Assembly: GCF_025060755.1 (NCBI RefSeq)
Contig: NZ_JANYUY010000014.1
Location: 1 to 64,000 of the forward strand
From: Paenibacillus doosanensis
GTDB taxonomy: Bacteria > Bacillota > Bacilli > Paenibacillales > NBRC-103111
DNA length: 64,000 bases
Reading direction: 5' to 3'
The notes under the pieces: model-generated
Database searches by the model: none
Seen by the model: the letters and a program-made list of their open reading frames with translations, nothing else
What the model was told of the DNA's origin: nothing
In this document: piece by piece, positions 35,176 through 44,681 of the stretch
Layout of the letters: every line of letters begins with the position of its first letter
Numbering within the stretch: position 1 is the stretch's first letter
Made by a program: the position numbers and the translations under genes

Positions 35176-36213
35176 ATGAAGAAATGGATCAAATCGACGG
35201 CAGCGATGGCGCTGACGGCAAGTCTGCTTGCCGGATGCGGATCGCCGGGTTCCACGGCCTCCAAGGCGGAGGACGGCGCGCAGCAAGCATCCACGGGAGC
35301 GGCGGATCAGTTCAAAGAGAAGCTCAGCCTGAACTTGATGAGCATCACCTATGAAGGCGGAGGCTGGCCCGATAAGCATCCCATGATCGATTATTTGAAC
35401 AAGAAATTCAACGTCGATCTGAAATTCCAATGGGTGCCGTCGGACAGCTATACGGAGAAGCTGGGCGTGCTGGCGGCGTCGAATTCGTTTCCCGATGCGT
35501 TCTTTATCGATATGAACAACTTTCTGAAATGGCGCGATAAAGGCGTGTTTCTCGACGTCAAGCCGCTGCTTGGCAATTACCCCAACCTGACCAAGGATAT
35601 TAAGCCGGAAACGTTTGCTATTGGCAATCCGAGCGGAAAAATATACGGAGTGCCCGTGTATACGCCGGAAACCCGCGATACGTTGGTTATCCGCAAAGAC
35701 TGGCTGGATAAGCTGGGGCTGAAATATCCGACGAACACCGACGAATTGTATAACGTGGCCAAGGCGTTCGCCAAAAACGATCCGGACGGCAACGGCAAAG
35801 AAGATACCGTCGGCTTCTCGACCTCGATCTCCGGGGGAACGACCTTCAACAACCTGGATTACTTGAAGTTCGCTTTCGGCTTGGCTAACGGCTGGAAGGA
35901 AGTGAACGGCGCCTTGGTTCCATGGCAGGTGCAGAACAAGGAATTGAAGGATTTCCTGGGCTATTTGCGCAAGGCGTATGCCGAGGGCGTGCTGGACAAA
36001 GACTTTGCGGTAAATAAAAATAACGATCCGAGCGTGAAGGCGGAAGCCAATAAATTGGGGATTCATCAGCTGGTGGCCACGGCGATTTATGCCGAAGGCT
36101 CCTCCGGCTCGGAGCTTAACATCAAGAAGACGGACCCGAACGCTCAATGGATGACGGGTGCGCCTCCCAAAGGGCGGCTCGATACTAGATATTCGCGCCG
36201 AGGAGAGCCATAG
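35176..36213 (+). pseudogene. Truncated extracellular sugar-binding lipoprotein
   Basis: The first about 335 codons encode a sugar ABC binding protein: signal sequence with lipobox LLAGCG, then LNLMSITYEGGGWPD and RDTLVIRKDWLDKLGL as in LplA/YtcQ-type proteins, which are usually about 500-550 residues. Homology stops at TGAPPKG and the frame ends shortly after. From there the DNA continues, in another frame, as the back half of an oxidoreductase. A deletion has fused the two genes. The truncated lipoprotein may still be made, but it lacks its C-terminal lobe. GGGGGGAAC precedes the ATG at 35176. Confidence 0.8.
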
Positions 36214-36862
36214 CGGCTCGCATGCGCAGTCTTCGAAGCGATGGGAGACGGCGGGCGGAGGGGCCTTGATGATTCTCGGCTCGCACCCGATCGCCGCGGC
36301 GATTCATCTGAAAAGCTTTGAGGGCCGCATGAAAGGGGAACGCCCCATCCGCGTCCGGTCGGTGGTTGCCGATATGGCGCCGATGACGAAAAGCGCCGCA
36401 TACCAATCGGTGGAGCGGCACTGGATCGTGACGGATTGGGTCGATGTGGAGACGTGGGCCAGCGTGATCATCACGTTTACCGACGGGACCAAGGCGGTCG
36501 TGCTGGCCTCGTTCGCCGTACTGGGCGGCGTTCGCAACGTGATGGACATCTATACGTCCAACTCCGTCATCCAATGCAATATGACGCCGAACGACGGAGT
36601 GATGGTGTATGCTCCGAGCCCGGACGTCTTCGCCAATGAATTTATCGCCGAGAAGCTCGAAACGAAGGCTGGCTGGAATTTCGCCTCCTCCGACGAAGAA
36701 TGGGCTCGCGGGTACATTCAGGAAATGCAGGACTTTATGGAGTGCATCGCGTGGGATAGGCAGCCTCTATCCGACGGGCAGCTGGCCAGAGACGTGCTGG
36801 AAGTGATCGATTCCGCGTACTTGTCTTATGAAACGGGGAAGCGGATTGATATTTTAAATTGA
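36158..36862 (+). pseudogene. Gfo/Idh/MocA oxidoreductase, C-terminal remnant
   Basis: From about 36180 the frame matches the C-terminal domain of a Gfo/Idh/MocA oxidoreductase: DIRAEESHSGSH, TAGGGALMILGSHPI, and VASVII/VVLASFAVLGG-type strands through to the usual C-terminal ARDVLEVIDSAYLS. The entire NAD-binding Rossmann domain is missing and the sequence instead joins the truncated binding-protein gene. The open frame (235 codons at most) has no good start signal. This is a deletion remnant, not an active enzyme. Confidence 0.8.
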
Positions 36863-36878
36863 AGTTTCAAATTAAAAT
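36851..36878 (+). promoter_or_regulatory. AT-rich 28-bp palindrome before the isomerase gene
   Basis: ATTTTAAATTGAA (36851-36863) and TTCAAATTAAAAT (36866-36878) are inverted copies with one mismatch. It covers the oxidoreductase stop codon and ends 28 bases before the next ATG. It could be an operator or a weak hairpin. Confidence 0.4.
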
Positions 36879-36905
36879 TCCAATAAGGAAGAGGAGAATC
36901 GCCCA

Positions 36906-37931
36906 ATGAATCGTGCAGAGCTGAACGAAGTATCGCTTGCCAAGATGTACAAGCAAATTCCGACGCAGCATTATTTGCCGGATGACCGCAGGGGAGAGTA
37001 TTATTCCGGGGACTACAAGCTGGGTGTCAACCTGTACAGCTTCAGCCATAATTTGTTCGCCTGGCTGCAGGGTACAAGCGCCGCGCCTCCGGCGGATACG
37101 CTGTCGCTCATCCGTTTTTGTAAAGAGATCGGCTGCGACTGCGTGGACGTCACCGGCTATTTCATTCCCGGGTATGAGAATTTGGCTATGCCCTCCAGGC
37201 CGGACAAGGACATATACGGCTATGCCGAAAGCATCCGAAGTCTATGCGAGGAGCTGGGGGTTGAAATTAGCGGCACGGGCGTCAAGAACGACTTCGCCGA
37301 TCCCGATGCCGCCAGACGGGCTCTGGACGTGAAGCGAATCAAGTACTGGATCGACGTCGCCGCGGCGATGGGAGCGCCCGTCATGCGCGTGTTCAACGGC
37401 GAAATTCCGCAGGATATGCTATCTACCGACTGGGACACGGTCGCCCGCGAGCGGATCGTCCCCGCCCTGATCGAATGCGCGGACTACGGCGCCGCCAAGG
37501 GAGTCCGCATCGGCATGCAAAATCACGGGGACATTACCTCGACGGCCGATCAGGTCATCCGCATTCTTGAGTGGGCGGATCACCCCAATCTCGGCGTCGT
37601 CAACGATACCGGCTGCTACAAAACGTTCGGCGCCGCAACGGGCGACAGCTACGATTGGTACGACGACATCGAAGCCGTGCTGCCGTATACGTATAATTTT
37701 CAAATCAAGAGGCTGCCCGGCGGCCTGAATACGGAGACTCTGACGGATTTGGATGAGCTGTTCACGCGAATCCGCTACAGCGGTTACCGGGGGTATCTTC
37801 CTTTGGAGACGATCTGGTCGGGCGCGGACCCGCAGCATCCTTCCAAGCTGGCTGCTCCGCCTTACGAGCAGGTTCGCGATTTTTTCAATGAGATTCAAGC
37901 GGCGATGATTCGCACGAAAGTACGGAAGTAA
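36906..37931 (+). CDS. Sugar phosphate isomerase/epimerase-like TIM barrel protein
   Basis: A 341-residue protein of the xylose-isomerase-like TIM-barrel family. LGVNLYSFSHNL begins the barrel, and GMQNHGD, NDTGCYKTFG and YLPLETIWSG carry the usual His/Asp/Glu metal ligands. Such enzymes isomerise or epimerise sugars or inositol derivatives; the exact substrate is not clear. AGGAG precedes the ATG by eight bases. It survives downstream of the deletion-damaged oxidoreductase and binding-protein genes, so it may have lost pathway partners. Confidence 0.87.
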   Translation: MNRAELNEVSLAKMYKQIPTQHYLPDDRRGEYYSGDYKLGVNLYSFSHNLFAWLQGTSAAPPADTLSLIRFCKEIGCDCVDVTGYFIPGYENLAMPSRPDKDIYGYAESIRSLCEELGVEISGTGVKNDFADPDAARRALDVKRIKYWIDVAAAMGAPVMRVFNGEIPQDMLSTDWDTVARERIVPALIECADYGAAKGVRIGMQNHGDITSTADQVIRILEWADHPNLGVVNDTGCYKTFGAATGDSYDWYDDIEAVLPYTYNFQIKRLPGGLNTETLTDLDELFTRIRYSGYRGYLPLETIWSGADPQHPSKLAAPPYEQVRDFFNEIQAAMIRTKVRK

Positions 37932-37951
37932 CCGTTCGAACGCAGCATCAT

Positions 37952-38000
37952 AAGGGATGCTCTCAGCCTAAGGAAGCGATAGGCCGTGAGCATCCTTTGC
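37952..38000 (+). terminator. Terminator between convergent genes
   Basis: GGATGCTC and GAGCATCC (8 bp) with GCCT/AGGC further in form a long stem, then CTTTGCTGTTGTT. It could serve both converging transcripts. Confidence 0.7.
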
Positions 38001-38032
38001 TGTTGTTGGGCGTGCTCAGCCGTCCCCTGCCA

Positions 38033-38899
38033 TCATGCCCTCCACGACCGCTGCAGCTCGCGAACCTCCCGCCATCCGATAAGGCTCAGACGCTCTCGGG
38101 CGATGACGTCCTGAACGTCCGGGTCGAGGAACAGATCGTATTCGCAGCGCCGGATCGGCCAAGTGCCGGTAATGGCCTTCAGCTCTTCGGTATCGAGCGA
38201 CGGATGGAATAAGAGCTCCGTTAATCCGGGCTTCATCTCCCGAAGGAGCCGGATCGCAAGCTGCTTGATCGAATCGTAGTCCGGCGTCTCGGCATAAGTA
38301 AACGGCAGACTTAGAACCTCATGCGGATGGAGAATCCCTCTCTCCGCGGCCAGCCGTGCGACCAGCGCCTCCTTACCCGTCTTGTGCGCAGGGTTGGGCG
38401 AGAAGCGGATAGGCAGCGCGAACTGCGCGGCCAGCTCCACCAGCAGCTCATGATGATCCGGTCTAAGGCTGCCCATATGATTGTCGAGATGGGTCGGGTC
38501 AACCCCCATGCGGATCGCCAGCTCGATCTGCGCGGTCAGCTCCGACCGGACTTGTTCGGGGTCCGCCTTCGCCATATGAGCCGTGTTCGCGGGAAAATGG
38601 CCGAATTCGTCAACCAGCGTATCTACATTCCCGTTCCTCAGCACCGGCCCCCACTTGTAATGATCCCATTCGCTTGTCAGCGTCAGATGAACGCCCACGT
38701 CCAGCCGGGGATTGCGCGCAGCCGCCCGGGCGGCCTCCAGCGACCAGGGGCAGTTGACCATCAAGGTAGCGGATGTAATTGCCCTCTTTTCCAATAAGTT
38801 TAGAATGGCTTGATTGGTCGTATGACACATGCCGAAGTCGTCCGCATGCAATATGACGCACCGTTCCTCCTCCAAGCTCCGTATTTCCGCCATTGCCAT
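38033..38899 (-). CDS. YdjC/ChbG-family carbohydrate deacetylase
   Basis: A 288-residue protein of the YdjC/ChbG family, metal-dependent deacetylases of oligosaccharides such as chitobiose. VILHADDFGMCHTTN supplies the metal-binding Asp/His, VGVHLTLTSEW and HLDNHMGSLRPDH the remaining ligands. AAGGGGG precedes the ATG at 38899. It is read away from the histidine kinase gene, with 122 bases between their starts. Confidence 0.88.
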   Translation of the reverse strand: MAMAEIRSLEEERCVILHADDFGMCHTTNQAILNLLEKRAITSATLMVNCPWSLEAARAAARNPRLDVGVHLTLTSEWDHYKWGPVLRNGNVDTLVDEFGHFPANTAHMAKADPEQVRSELTAQIELAIRMGVDPTHLDNHMGSLRPDHHELLVELAAQFALPIRFSPNPAHKTGKEALVARLAAERGILHPHEVLSLPFTYAETPDYDSIKQLAIRLLREMKPGLTELLFHPSLDTEELKAITGTWPIRRCEYDLFLDPDVQDVIARERLSLIGWREVRELQRSWRA

Positions 38900-39021
38900 C
38901 GTTCCCCCTTCAGTGTTAGCTTATTGTATATCTCGATTATCGCAGAAAGCCTTCGGGCCCTCTACTCCGATTTCGACTTTTGATTTTCTTTTTTAGACTT
39001 TTGTTAAGGGGGGATGCCGGC

Positions 39022-40806
39022 GTGAAGAGAGGAGAGCGCTGGATCAAACGGTTGTCCTTGAACTCGATTCGCACGAAGCTGGTGCTGGGCGTGCTGCTGA
39101 TCATCGTGCCGTTGAACGCGCTGATGCTGGGCTTAAGCTTTTATTCGATCAAGGTCGTTCATAATCAGGTGGCCGATTCCAACAACAATATGCTGAGCTT
39201 GTACATGGAGCAGTTCGACGAGAAGCTGCGAAGGGTGGATGAATATTTGCTCGGTCTGATGCAGTACGAATCGAATCTGTCGATTCTGCAATCTCCCGCG
39301 TCGGAGTGGAATCATTACAGCGCAATTCATAATCTGAGCAATAATGTGACGGCTAACATCGTTTCCTACGATTTTCTGGCGGGCATCTTCGTATACTCCG
39401 CGCCGGGCGACGATTACATTTATGCCTTCAACAGGCAGACGCAGATCGGCGAGAGCGACTATATCCGATCTTATGTCCGGGACGCGGTCCGCTCGGATCG
39501 GACGCCAAGGGAATGGTTCGAGCGGGGATGGTTTATCGTGCATCCTCCTTCCGGGGCTTCGTATTTTGTCCGCCTGATGAGAAGTGAAAACGGTTACGTC
39601 GGGGCTTGGATGAACATCGCCAATGTGCAGCTGCCGCTGCCTTTGGTGAATATCGGGGACCAAGGCGCGGCGTTGTTCGTGGACGAACAGGGCGCTCCGC
39701 TGACTAACGCATCGTTCGTCGGCGAACGGCAGGTGCAGGTGGATGTCGGGCTGACGGATTATTACATGACGGGGCAAAAAGAACGCTTCCTCGCCCTCGG
39801 CAAGCATTCCACGAAAGGAGCGTTCAGCTTATTCGTCTTCCTCCCGGAGGATAAAATACTGGAGAAGCTGCCCGATCTGCAAAAAGTCGTCGTCACCATC
39901 ACGGTCTCGTCGTTCGCGATTTTGCCGGTAAGCTTGCTGCTGCTGCGCAAATCGATGCTGATTCCGATACGAAGGCTGCTCAGAGCGATTAAACAGATTA
40001 TGGAGGGCAATCTGGACGTGCGCATCGCGGCGTTCCGGACATCGGAGGAGTTTCGGATCGTGAACGACTCCTTCAACCATATGATTTCGCAAATCCAGGA
40101 GCTGCGCATCCGGGTGTATGAAGAGAAGCTCGACAAGCAGAAGGCCGAATTGCAGCATTTGCAGCTGCAGCTCAATCCCCACACGTTCATTAACTCGTTA
40201 AATATGCTGCACATGCTGGCTCGCACCGGGGAGTATCGGACGCTGGAGGATATTTCGCTATGCCTTATTCATTACTACCGCTACAATTTCCGCAGCAATT
40301 TGACGCTGGTGACGCTGAAGGAGGAGCTTCAGCATGTGCGCAACTACATCCGCATTCAAGAGCAGCGGTTCCCGGATAATATCCGAATGTCGGTGCAGGT
40401 TCCGGATTTTCTGCTGCGCGAGCCGGTCCCGCCGTTAATTATTCAAACGTTCGTGGAAAATACGGTCAAGCATGCGGTCACGCTGGATGAGCCGATTGAC
40501 ATTACGGTGCACGCCGAAGTGGCCGTCTGCGGCGAGCAGCCGTATCTTCTCCTGCGGGTTCAAGATACCGGCATGGGCTTCCCCGATCAGGTGCTGAGCG
40601 ACCTTGCCGGGGGAAACCGGATTTACAACGAAGAGGGGGAGCGGATCGGCATATGGAATGTGAAGCGGCGGCTGCACATCATTTACGAGAACAAGGCGGA
40701 CATCCGCTTTGCCAACGGGGAGCCTCATGGAGCTAAGGTAGAGCTACGGCTGCCCATTTATCACGAACCGGAAAAGAGGAAGCTGCATGAATCTGCTTAT
40801 TGTTGA
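39022..40806 (+). CDS. YesM-type sensor histidine kinase
   Basis: A 594-residue membrane sensor kinase. One transmembrane segment near residues 17-45, an extracellular sensing domain of about 250 residues, a second segment near 285-310, then HAMP, the histidine kinase core with the phospho-acceptor motif LQLQLNPHTFINSLN and an ATPase domain with VENTVKHAV and DTGMGFP. GTG 39022 follows AAGGGGGG. The downstream response regulator overlaps by 20 bases. Kinases of this class sense carbohydrates or envelope stress; the adjacent ABC importer is the likely target. Confidence 0.92.
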   Translation: MKRGERWIKRLSLNSIRTKLVLGVLLIIVPLNALMLGLSFYSIKVVHNQVADSNNNMLSLYMEQFDEKLRRVDEYLLGLMQYESNLSILQSPASEWNHYSAIHNLSNNVTANIVSYDFLAGIFVYSAPGDDYIYAFNRQTQIGESDYIRSYVRDAVRSDRTPREWFERGWFIVHPPSGASYFVRLMRSENGYVGAWMNIANVQLPLPLVNIGDQGAALFVDEQGAPLTNASFVGERQVQVDVGLTDYYMTGQKERFLALGKHSTKGAFSLFVFLPEDKILEKLPDLQKVVVTITVSSFAILPVSLLLLRKSMLIPIRRLLRAIKQIMEGNLDVRIAAFRTSEEFRIVNDSFNHMISQIQELRIRVYEEKLDKQKAELQHLQLQLNPHTFINSLNMLHMLARTGEYRTLEDISLCLIHYYRYNFRSNLTLVTLKEELQHVRNYIRIQEQRFPDNIRMSVQVPDFLLREPVPPLIIQTFVENTVKHAVTLDEPIDITVHAEVAVCGEQPYLLLRVQDTGMGFPDQVLSDLAGGNRIYNEEGERIGIWNVKRRLHIIYENKADIRFANGEPHGAKVELRLPIYHEPEKRKLHESAYC

Positions 40807-42070
40807 CGATGAACTATGGCTTGCGGAGGCGGTAAAGAGCGAGCTGCCTTGGGAGGAAATGTTCGGTATAAGCTCCGTATCGATCGCGAACAATATCCGG
40901 CAGGCGAAGGAGGCGTTCGGTCGGGATTCCGTAGACCTTATGATCTGCGACATTGAGATGCCGCAAGGCAGCGGGCTGCAGCTGCTTGCATGGGTCAAGG
41001 AGCATCATCCCCGGACGGAGACGGTGTTTCTTACGTGCCACGCCGATTTCAAGTACGCGCAGCAGGCGATGCAGCTCGGCTGCCTGGACTATTTGCTGAA
41101 GCCGGTATCCAGGGAGGAGCTGCGCCAGGCGGTAGAGAAAGCGATCGCCCAGATTAACCGGCAAAGCTATCTGCTGGAGTACAGCCAGCTGGGGGAATTT
41201 TGGACGAAGCATCAGCCGCTGCTCGTCGAGAGGTTCTGGCTCGATGTGATCGGCTACTCGATCTCGCCGCAGCCCGAAGCGATACGCCAAGCGGCGGCGG
41301 AGCGCAACATTCCGCTCAGGGAGGGGATGCTGTTCCTTCCCGTGCTGATCCAGGTACAGCGGTATCATAAACCGCTCAGCCCGCGGGATGAAAAAATATT
41401 GGAATACGGCCTGTGCAACTGCGCCGAGGAAACGCTGTTTCCCCAAGAGGACGGCAGAATCATCGTCTTGTCGGAGCGCAAGCTGCTCGCCGTGATTCCT
41501 TCGGGCCAAGGGGGCCATGACATGAGCCGGCTTGTCGCCGACTGCGAATCGTTCATTGCCTTCGGCAATCGGCATCTGTACTGCGATGTGTCCTGCTATG
41601 CGGGGGAAGCGGCGCCCGTGCACCAGTTTGCCGATACGGTGCAGAGGCTGTTCCTGCTCGCTCAGCATAACGCCGCGTCCACTGGCAAGGTGATCGTATC
41701 GCGGGGGGCGCCCGCCGCCCGCTCGTTATCGGCCGAACTCGTCGAGAAAATCGGGCAATATGTCGACGGGAAGCTCGATCAGGAGAGCCTGTCGAGAGAA
41801 AGCGTGGCGCAGACGGTGTTTTTGAACCCGGATTATTTGGACCGCATCTTCAAGAAAGAAACCGGCATGTCCGTCACCGCCTTCCTGCAGCAGCAGCGCA
41901 TGCGGCGAGCCGAGGAGCTGCTCTCCCATACGACGATGTCGGTCATCGCGATCGGCCAGCAGGTCGGTTACTCGAATGTTTCGCATTTTTCCAAACGGTT
42001 TAAGCAGCATTCGGGTCTGAGTCCGCTTGAATTTCGGCGCCTCCGCAGCCTTCCTCCTAGTCGAAAATAG
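40787..42070 (+). CDS. YesN-type response regulator, AraC output
   Basis: A 427-residue regulator. The receiver domain has acidic residues D7, D8 and the phospho-acceptor D55 in LMICDIEMPQG, plus the conserved lysine in YLLKPVS. A middle domain of about 200 residues leads to a C-terminal AraC helix-turn-helix pair (SVIAIGQQVGYSNVSHFSKRFK). It overlaps the kinase gene, so they are translationally linked. The ABC importer genes begin about 105 bases downstream. Confidence 0.93.
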   Translation: MNLLIVDDELWLAEAVKSELPWEEMFGISSVSIANNIRQAKEAFGRDSVDLMICDIEMPQGSGLQLLAWVKEHHPRTETVFLTCHADFKYAQQAMQLGCLDYLLKPVSREELRQAVEKAIAQINRQSYLLEYSQLGEFWTKHQPLLVERFWLDVIGYSISPQPEAIRQAAAERNIPLREGMLFLPVLIQVQRYHKPLSPRDEKILEYGLCNCAEETLFPQEDGRIIVLSERKLLAVIPSGQGGHDMSRLVADCESFIAFGNRHLYCDVSCYAGEAAPVHQFADTVQRLFLLAQHNAASTGKVIVSRGAPAARSLSAELVEKIGQYVDGKLDQESLSRESVAQTVFLNPDYLDRIFKKETGMSVTAFLQQQRMRRAEELLSHTTMSVIAIGQQVGYSNVSHFSKRFKQHSGLSPLEFRRLRSLPPSRK

Positions 42071-42174
42071 AACAAGGAATGGTCGAAAACAGAGCGGAAC
42101 CGGATGCCGGCGGGCGGTAGAATGAAATCATGTTCGAACATCAATTTGAAACGGTAACAGATGGGGGAAAGAGC

Positions 42175-43677
42175 ATGAGAAAACAAATGAAGTTGGCCGG
42201 CTGCGTACTGTCCGCTGCGCTGCTATTATCCGCCTGCGGAGGGAACGAGGCTCCGAAGGCGGGGAGCGAACCGGCGGGCGATGCGGGAGCGAACGCGTTA
42301 AACAAAGACCCTTACGAGGTGGTCGTCGCCTTCCCGATTATCGGCAGTATTCCGAAGGACATTCAGCTGGTGCAGGATGAAATCAACAAAATTTCCAGGG
42401 CGAAGCTGAACACGACGATGAAGCTGCTGCCGCTCGGCAGCGACTGGGCCAATCAGATCAATCTGATGCTGAGCAGCGGGGAGAAGCTGGATCTGATGGC
42501 CACGTACAATTACAGCGCCGACGTTTCGATGGGGCGGCTGCTGCCGATTAACGAGCTGATCGATCAGCACGGACAGGGCATCAAGACGGCGCTGGGCGAT
42601 TACTACAAAGCGACGTTCATCAAAGGCAAAAGCTACGGGGTTCCGAGCGTCCGGGACTTCGCCCAAGATTACGGCCTGCTGATCCGCAAAGACCTGCTCG
42701 TCAAAACAGGGATCGACACGTCCAAGATGAAGAGTCTGGACGATTTGGAGCCGCTGCTGAAGGCGCTGAAGGATACGATCGATCCGTCGATGGTTCCGCT
42801 CACGAACAAGACGGGCAATTCGGTGCTCGGCACCTTCAGCACGCGTGACAGCCTCGGCGACGACCTGGGCGTGCTGCTGGGCAACGGCCAGGATAATCTC
42901 AAGGTCGTGAACTGGTATGAGACGCCGGAGTATGCCGGGTATTTAAAAACGATTCGCCGTTGGTACGAATCCGGCTATATTTTGAAGGACGCCGTGCAAA
43001 ACCAGGAGGCGGAGAACGCCGTCATTAAAGCGGGCAAAGCGGCGGCGGTGCTCGGACATCAGAAGCCGGGCTTCGAGACGCAGGCTTCGCATACGACCCA
43101 AATGGAGATGGCCACCGTCAAGCTGGTGCCGCCGATCGCCAAGACGAGCACGGTCACGAACGTCATGTGGGGAGTCGCCGCCACCTCCAACAAGCCGGAC
43201 CGGGCGGTTCAATTCCTGAATTTGATGTATTCGGACAAAGACATCGTCAACCTGCTCGACTGGGGAATCGAAGGCAAGCACTACGCGAAGGGCAGCGACG
43301 GCCTGATCGATTACCCGCAAGGCGTCGACAAGTCGAATACGGGCTGGGGCTTGAACATGGGATGGATGTTCGGCAATCAGTTCCTGGCATACGTATGGAA
43401 GGGCGACAGTCCGGACTTATGGAAAAAGACCGAGGAATTCAATCGGAGTGCGATGAAATCGAAGGCGCTCGGCTTTACGTTCGACGCCTCTCCGGTGAAA
43501 ACTGAGGTGACAGCGGTATCCAACGTCATTAACCAATACCGCAGAGGCTTGGAATGCGGCGTGCTGGACCCGGATAAAGAGCTGCCGAACTTTATTTCCA
43601 AGCTGAAGGATGCGGGCATTGACAAAATTGTCGCCGAAAAGCAGAAGCAGCTGGATCAATGGTCCAAAGAGCAGTGA
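42175..43677 (+). CDS. Sugar ABC transporter binding lipoprotein (LplA/YtcQ type)
   Basis: A 500-residue lipoprotein with signal sequence and lipobox LLSACGG. The mature protein fits the large oligosaccharide-binding type: the first about 120 residues, VPSVRDFAQDYGLLIRKDLL, and NVMWGVAATSNKPDRAVQFL. It is the intact counterpart of the truncated binding protein at 35176. GGGGGAAAG precedes ATG 42175. A hairpin terminator follows, expected to lower transcription into the permease genes. Confidence 0.9.
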   Translation: MRKQMKLAGCVLSAALLLSACGGNEAPKAGSEPAGDAGANALNKDPYEVVVAFPIIGSIPKDIQLVQDEINKISRAKLNTTMKLLPLGSDWANQINLMLSSGEKLDLMATYNYSADVSMGRLLPINELIDQHGQGIKTALGDYYKATFIKGKSYGVPSVRDFAQDYGLLIRKDLLVKTGIDTSKMKSLDDLEPLLKALKDTIDPSMVPLTNKTGNSVLGTFSTRDSLGDDLGVLLGNGQDNLKVVNWYETPEYAGYLKTIRRWYESGYILKDAVQNQEAENAVIKAGKAAAVLGHQKPGFETQASHTTQMEMATVKLVPPIAKTSTVTNVMWGVAATSNKPDRAVQFLNLMYSDKDIVNLLDWGIEGKHYAKGSDGLIDYPQGVDKSNTGWGLNMGWMFGNQFLAYVWKGDSPDLWKKTEEFNRSAMKSKALGFTFDASPVKTEVTAVSNVINQYRRGLECGVLDPDKELPNFISKLKDAGIDKIVAEKQKQLDQWSKEQ

Positions 43678-43685
43678 GGAAAGAC

Positions 43686-43721
43686 AAGGCAATCCGACGC
43701 CTGTCGGGTTGCCTTTCTTCT
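43686..43721 (+). terminator. Hairpin between binding-protein and permease genes
   Basis: A 13-bp stem (43686-43698 with 43703-43715, one G-U pair) and loop GCCT are followed by TTCTTCT. Partial read-through would give more binding protein than permease. Confidence 0.82.
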
Positions 43722-43750
43722 AGACGACGAGACCGGGGAGCGAAGATGCC

Positions 43751-44662
43751 GTGCGCAGTACAACAGTTAGAAAATATGTTCCTTTGTTTTCCATGATGAT
43801 TCCGGGGCTGATCTATTTGCTGATCAACAATTACGTTCCGATGTTCGGGATTATGATCGCCTTTAAAGAGGTGAACTATGCCAAGGGCATTTTTGCCGGG
43901 GATTGGATCGGCTTCAAAAACTTCGAATACTTGTTCAAAACGCGGGATGCTTACGTCATCACGCGAAATACGCTGCTGTATAACGGGGCGTTCATTATCA
44001 TTCATACGGTGGTGGCCGTAGGCGTGGCGATTCTGCTGAACGAGATCAGGCAAAAGCTGGCCAACCGCTTTTATCAAAGCGTCATTCTGCTACCGCATCT
44101 GATCTCGATGGTGATCGTCAGCTACTTGGTCTATGCGCTGCTGAGTCTGGAGACCGGGCTGATGAACAAGACGGTGCTGCCGCTGCTCGGGATCGATCCC
44201 CTCTCCTGGTATACTGAGGCCAAGTATTGGCCGCTTATCCTGACGATCGTCCACGTATGGAAAGGGGCGGGCTTTCTTTGTATCGTGTATTTGGCTTCGA
44301 TTATCGGCATCGATACGGAGTACTACGAAGCGGCGATGCTCGACGGGGCGACGAAATGGCAGCAAATCCGCATGATTACGATTCCGCTTATTACGCCGGT
44401 CATTACGATGATGACGCTGCTGGCGATAGGCCGCATTTTTTATTCCGATTTCGGTCTGTTCTATCAAGTGCCGATGAATTCGGGTCCGCTCGTCGAGACG
44501 ACCAGCGTCATCGATACTTATGTGTTCAGAGGCTTGATTACGCTCGGCGATATCGGGATGTCATCGGCGGCGGGGGCTTACCAGTCCATCGTCGGCTTCG
44601 TGCTGGTGCTGCTGTCCAATTATGCGGTGAGGAAGCTGAGCAGGGAAAACGCCCTGTTCTAG
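43751..44662 (+). CDS. Sugar ABC transporter permease (LplB type)
   Basis: A 303-residue membrane protein with six hydrophobic segments and the ATPase-contact loop YEAAMLDGATKWQQIRMI. It pairs with the next permease and the binding protein before it. GTG start at 43751; the only SD-like run, GGGGAG, is 12 bases upstream, so the start is less certain than for its neighbours. No ATPase is encoded nearby; importers of this class often share one encoded elsewhere. Confidence 0.9.
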   Translation: MRSTTVRKYVPLFSMMIPGLIYLLINNYVPMFGIMIAFKEVNYAKGIFAGDWIGFKNFEYLFKTRDAYVITRNTLLYNGAFIIIHTVVAVGVAILLNEIRQKLANRFYQSVILLPHLISMVIVSYLVYALLSLETGLMNKTVLPLLGIDPLSWYTEAKYWPLILTIVHVWKGAGFLCIVYLASIIGIDTEYYEAAMLDGATKWQQIRMITIPLITPVITMMTLLAIGRIFYSDFGLFYQVPMNSGPLVETTSVIDTYVFRGLITLGDIGMSSAAGAYQSIVGFVLVLLSNYAVRKLSRENALF

Positions 44663-44681
44663 AAGGAGGTGAAATGAAAGC

